64,000 nucleotides of DNA from Paraburkholderia rhynchosiae. GTDB taxonomy: Bacteria; Pseudomonadota; Gammaproteobacteria; Burkholderiales; Burkholderiaceae. Every line of letters starts with the position of its first letter. The first letter of the stretch is position 1. A program made the translations under genes and the position numbers. Below the pieces are notes generated by a model that was not told the origin of the DNA, made no database searches, and saw only the letters and a program-made list of their open reading frames with translations. Positions 62,280-64,000 of this stretch are shown here, piece by piece. Where the stretch lies: NCBI RefSeq assembly GCF_002879865.1, contig NZ_PNXY01000013.1, positions 155,266 through 219,265 of the forward strand. Direction: 5' to 3'.

Positions 62280-62945
62280 TTGATTAAGCTTTACCACTGC
62301 ATGAGTGCTCGTTCATTCCGGCCTCTCTGGATGCTGGAGGAATTGGGCGTTCCCTACGAGCTAGTGATGTTGCCGTTCCCTCCCCGAGTGCTCCAGCGCA
62401 CTTATCTCGACGTCAATCCGCTAGGGACGATTCCCTTGCTGATTGACGGCCAAACGCGAATGACCGAGTCGGCCGCGATTTGCCAATACCTCTGCGCAGT
62501 CCATGCGCCCACGCCTTTGCAGGTCGAACCGCATGATCACGGGTTTGGCGCATACCTGAACTACCTTCATTTTGGCGAAGCCACGCTTACATTCCCGCAG
62601 ACGCTCGTGTTGCGATATTCCCGCTTTGAGCCCGAGCATCGGCGGCAGCCTTCGGTGGCGGAAGACTACGCGAAATGGTTTCTGGCCAGACTGCGATCAC
62701 TGGAGCCGCTGCTTGCGACCCGGGATTTTCTGTGTGCAGATCGCTTTACGGCCGCGGATGTGTCTGTCGGATATGCGCTGATGCTTGCACAACATCTTGG
62801 GCTGAGCGCCCAGTTTACGCCCGCCGTGACAGCGTATTGGGAGCGGCTGCAAGAGAGAAACGCATATGTGCGCGCGTTGCAGGCACAAGAAGCCTCGGCG
62901 CGCGCGCAAGGCGTGTCGACTGTCCCGGCTCCCGACACTCGATGA
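62280..62945 (+). CDS. Glutathione S-transferase family protein
   Basis: The protein has about 221 residues. Its thioredoxin-like N-domain begins KLYHCMSARSFRPLWMLEELGVPYEL, with Ser at the usual catalytic position of the beta/zeta-like classes, and contains the NPLGTIPLLIDG cis-Pro loop and the ES pair in MTESAAIC. An all-alpha C-domain follows (about 90-205; FTAADVSVGYAL). A TTG at 62280 is taken as start because GGAG lies five bases before it and the family N-terminus begins at once; an ATG at 62184 would add 32 poorly conserved residues. It stands alone among remnants. Confidence 0.8.
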   Translation: MIKLYHCMSARSFRPLWMLEELGVPYELVMLPFPPRVLQRTYLDVNPLGTIPLLIDGQTRMTESAAICQYLCAVHAPTPLQVEPHDHGFGAYLNYLHFGEATLTFPQTLVLRYSRFEPEHRRQPSVAEDYAKWFLARLRSLEPLLATRDFLCADRFTAADVSVGYALMLAQHLGLSAQFTPAVTAYWERLQERNAYVRALQAQEASARAQGVSTVPAPDTR

Positions 62946-63059
62946 TTTTGGCGAATCTTAAGTTAGGCGAGGGCGATGAGGGCAATCCTCCTACTAACGT
63001 CGACAAGAGCTGCAACCGATCAGCGTAAGCGCGGCGCACCTTCCGCCAGTTGCGATATG

Positions 63060-63265
63060 CCCCGACCAAAAGAGAAATTCTCGTTCGGTACCGGAACCGA
63101 TCAGTGGCGCCCAGGACGAGAGCGTGCCCCCGCTGTCACTGCTTCCCCAAATGCCAATCCGATCGGCATCGACTTTGGGGGCAAGCCTCCAGCCAGGAGA
63201 TCGCGCAACGCCAGTCGTTAACCTGTACCCACGGGGCGATGTCCTGGCGCGCGAGACCATCGCCG
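63060..63265 (-). pseudogene. Alpha/beta-hydrolase fragment with frameshifts
   Basis: On the minus strand QVNDWRCAISWLEA (one frame), then KVDADRIGIWGSSDSGG (second frame, around 63180-63130) and HALVLGATDR (third frame) together match the nucleophile-elbow region GxSxG of YcjY-like hydrolases, where VDxxRIGIWGxSxSGGHVLVLGAxDRR is typical. Two frameshifts and the absence of the ends make it non-functional. Confidence 0.55.
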
Positions 63266-63269
63266 TGCG

Positions 63270-63425
63270 GCGTCTGTTACCGCCTCTTTCGTCTGGCGGC
63301 GCCCCAATAACCTCGCCGTAGCCCCGTTTCCACATCCCGCTCATCGAACCTGGCGTGCAGATCTCCCGCACCGGGCTCCCGGACAGGATCACGCCTTCAC
63401 ACACGCCAGGCTATGCCCCCACGTG
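63270..63425 (-). mobile_element. Probable group II intron remnant
   Basis: The minus strand carries GAGATCTGCACGCCAG, TTCGATGAGCGGGATG, TGGAAACGG and later GACGAAAGAGGCGG, a phrase order I recall from group II intron RNA around the intron-encoded reverse transcriptase. No reverse transcriptase coding frame and no domain V were found. The call rests on recall of sequence style only. Confidence 0.35.
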
Positions 63426-63690
63426 AGCTCAGACGTACGAGACCGCAGTACCGGTAGAGATGCGGGGATGGATAAATCCCGCCCCTGCGACGTCTGAGGT
63501 TGTACTTGTTGCAATACCCTTTGCCGCCGCGAAGGCTCGTGCGACGTGGATACCGCATGGCGTTTCCCGATTTGCTCCTGCAAGACGAAATGCCACTTGC
63601 GCCTGCACGCCGCGCCGCCCGCGCCGCTCGTGCACTGCGGGCATGTCCGTTGCGCATTGAACGCCTACACGATTACATATGGAGGACATC

Positions 63691-64000
63691 ATGAGCACAT
63701 TGGATCCACGAGGCACCGCATCAGGGGCCGGCGGTGCAGACATTGTCGGCAGTGGCACGGGCGACGGTCCCGGGCCGGAGGTCATGGCCGCAGCGACGCT
63801 TGACGGCACCCAAGTGGTTTCGTCGGACGGGGAAGATGTCGGCAAGATTTCGGACATCATGCTCGACGTGCGTAGCGGCAGGATTGCGTACGCCGTGCTG
63901 TCGGAAGGCGGCTTTCTCGGCATGGGCACGAACCTGCATGCGATACCGTGGAACGCACTCACGCTGGATACCGACGCAAAGTGTTTCCGTGTCAGCATCG
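63691..64000 (+). CDS. PRC-barrel domain protein, N-terminal part
   Basis: The first 103 residues are present; the gene runs past the window end. After a Gly-rich leader (residues 9-30) comes a PRC-barrel domain: TLDGTQVVSSDGEDVGKISDIMLDVRSGRIAYAVLSEGGFLG and the IPWNALTLD block. Such single PRC-barrel proteins are common in soil beta-proteobacteria and have no settled role; links to stress response are suggested by context elsewhere. GGAGG (63681-63685) precedes the ATG. Confidence 0.85.
   Translation, partial: MSTLDPRGTASGAGGADIVGSGTGDGPGPEVMAAATLDGTQVVSSDGEDVGKISDIMLDVRSGRIAYAVLSEGGFLGMGTNLHAIPWNALTLDTDAKCFRVSI

Larger units (their letters stand above)
62946..63690. other. Remnant-rich region before the PRC-barrel gene
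   Basis: No intact gene was found in these 745 bases. It carries an alpha/beta-hydrolase fragment and a probable group II intron piece, both on the minus strand. The sequence from about 63430 to 63680 is unassigned. Confidence 0.55.

Overview
The window is high-GC DNA densely packed with genes on both strands. The gene families point to a beta-proteobacterium of the Burkholderia/Paraburkholderia group: hopanoid genes, a Burkholderia-type trimeric porin, an H-NS-like protein, a second IF-1 gene, and ben/cat and non-phosphorylative rhamnose catabolism. This placement is inference from gene content; no rRNA or tRNA gene was seen.

Layout. 1-1564: end of a hopanoid glycosyltransferase gene (hpnI-like) and hpnK. 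1740-9468: single genes (CDP-diacylglycerol pyrophosphatase, amidase plus diiron ferritin-like protein, FMN reductase, J-domain protein, LMW phosphatase/arsenate-reductase-like protein, H-NS-like protein, small secreted protein). 9826-11568: MFS exporter and a small protein. 11570-14300: a gene graveyard with an IS66 transposase remnant, an apparently intact but orphaned tssE, the C-terminal end of a ClpV/TssH ATPase and a BamE-like fragment. 14361-25793: L-rhamnose catabolism without phosphorylation (mutarotase, dehydrogenase, lactonase, rhamnonate dehydratase, a probable 2-keto-3-deoxyrhamnonate dehydrogenase, an MFS carrier, a four-gene ABC importer and a LysR regulator). 25918-33314: porin, Fe(III)-type ABC importer and a divergent two-component system. 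33329-41116: NasS/NasT nitrate sensor pair, IF-1, DauR-like regulator, ferredoxin, sigma-54 activator and small conserved proteins. 41276-45269: purine permease, slipin and NfeD. 45434-54094: AraC regulator and a valine/isobutyrate degradation operon. 54131-61538: benzoate to catechol to beta-ketoadipate enol-lactone (benABCD and catA on the minus strand; catR-like, catB and catC on the plus strand). 61540-63690: remnants (IclR regulator, MFS transporter, alpha/beta hydrolase, probable group II intron) around one intact glutathione transferase gene. 63691-64000: start of a PRC-barrel protein.

How it works together. Three catabolic modules feed central metabolism: rhamnose, valine (isobutyryl-CoA to methylmalonate semialdehyde to propionyl-CoA) and benzoate (through muconate and muconolactone). 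Each carries its own adjacent regulator: LysR, AraC and LysR respectively.

The most unusual signal is a structured leader element placed directly before the Shine-Dalgarno sequence of two unrelated genes: the rhamnose-cluster SDR at 14409 and the slipin gene starting at 43583. Both copies have the same nested-hairpin design, compensatory base changes in the outer stem, an embedded four-codon mini-ORF and the same GACAGGAG tail. At the slipin locus the element is exactly duplicated in tandem, and the second copy carries the nfeD stop codon in its loop.
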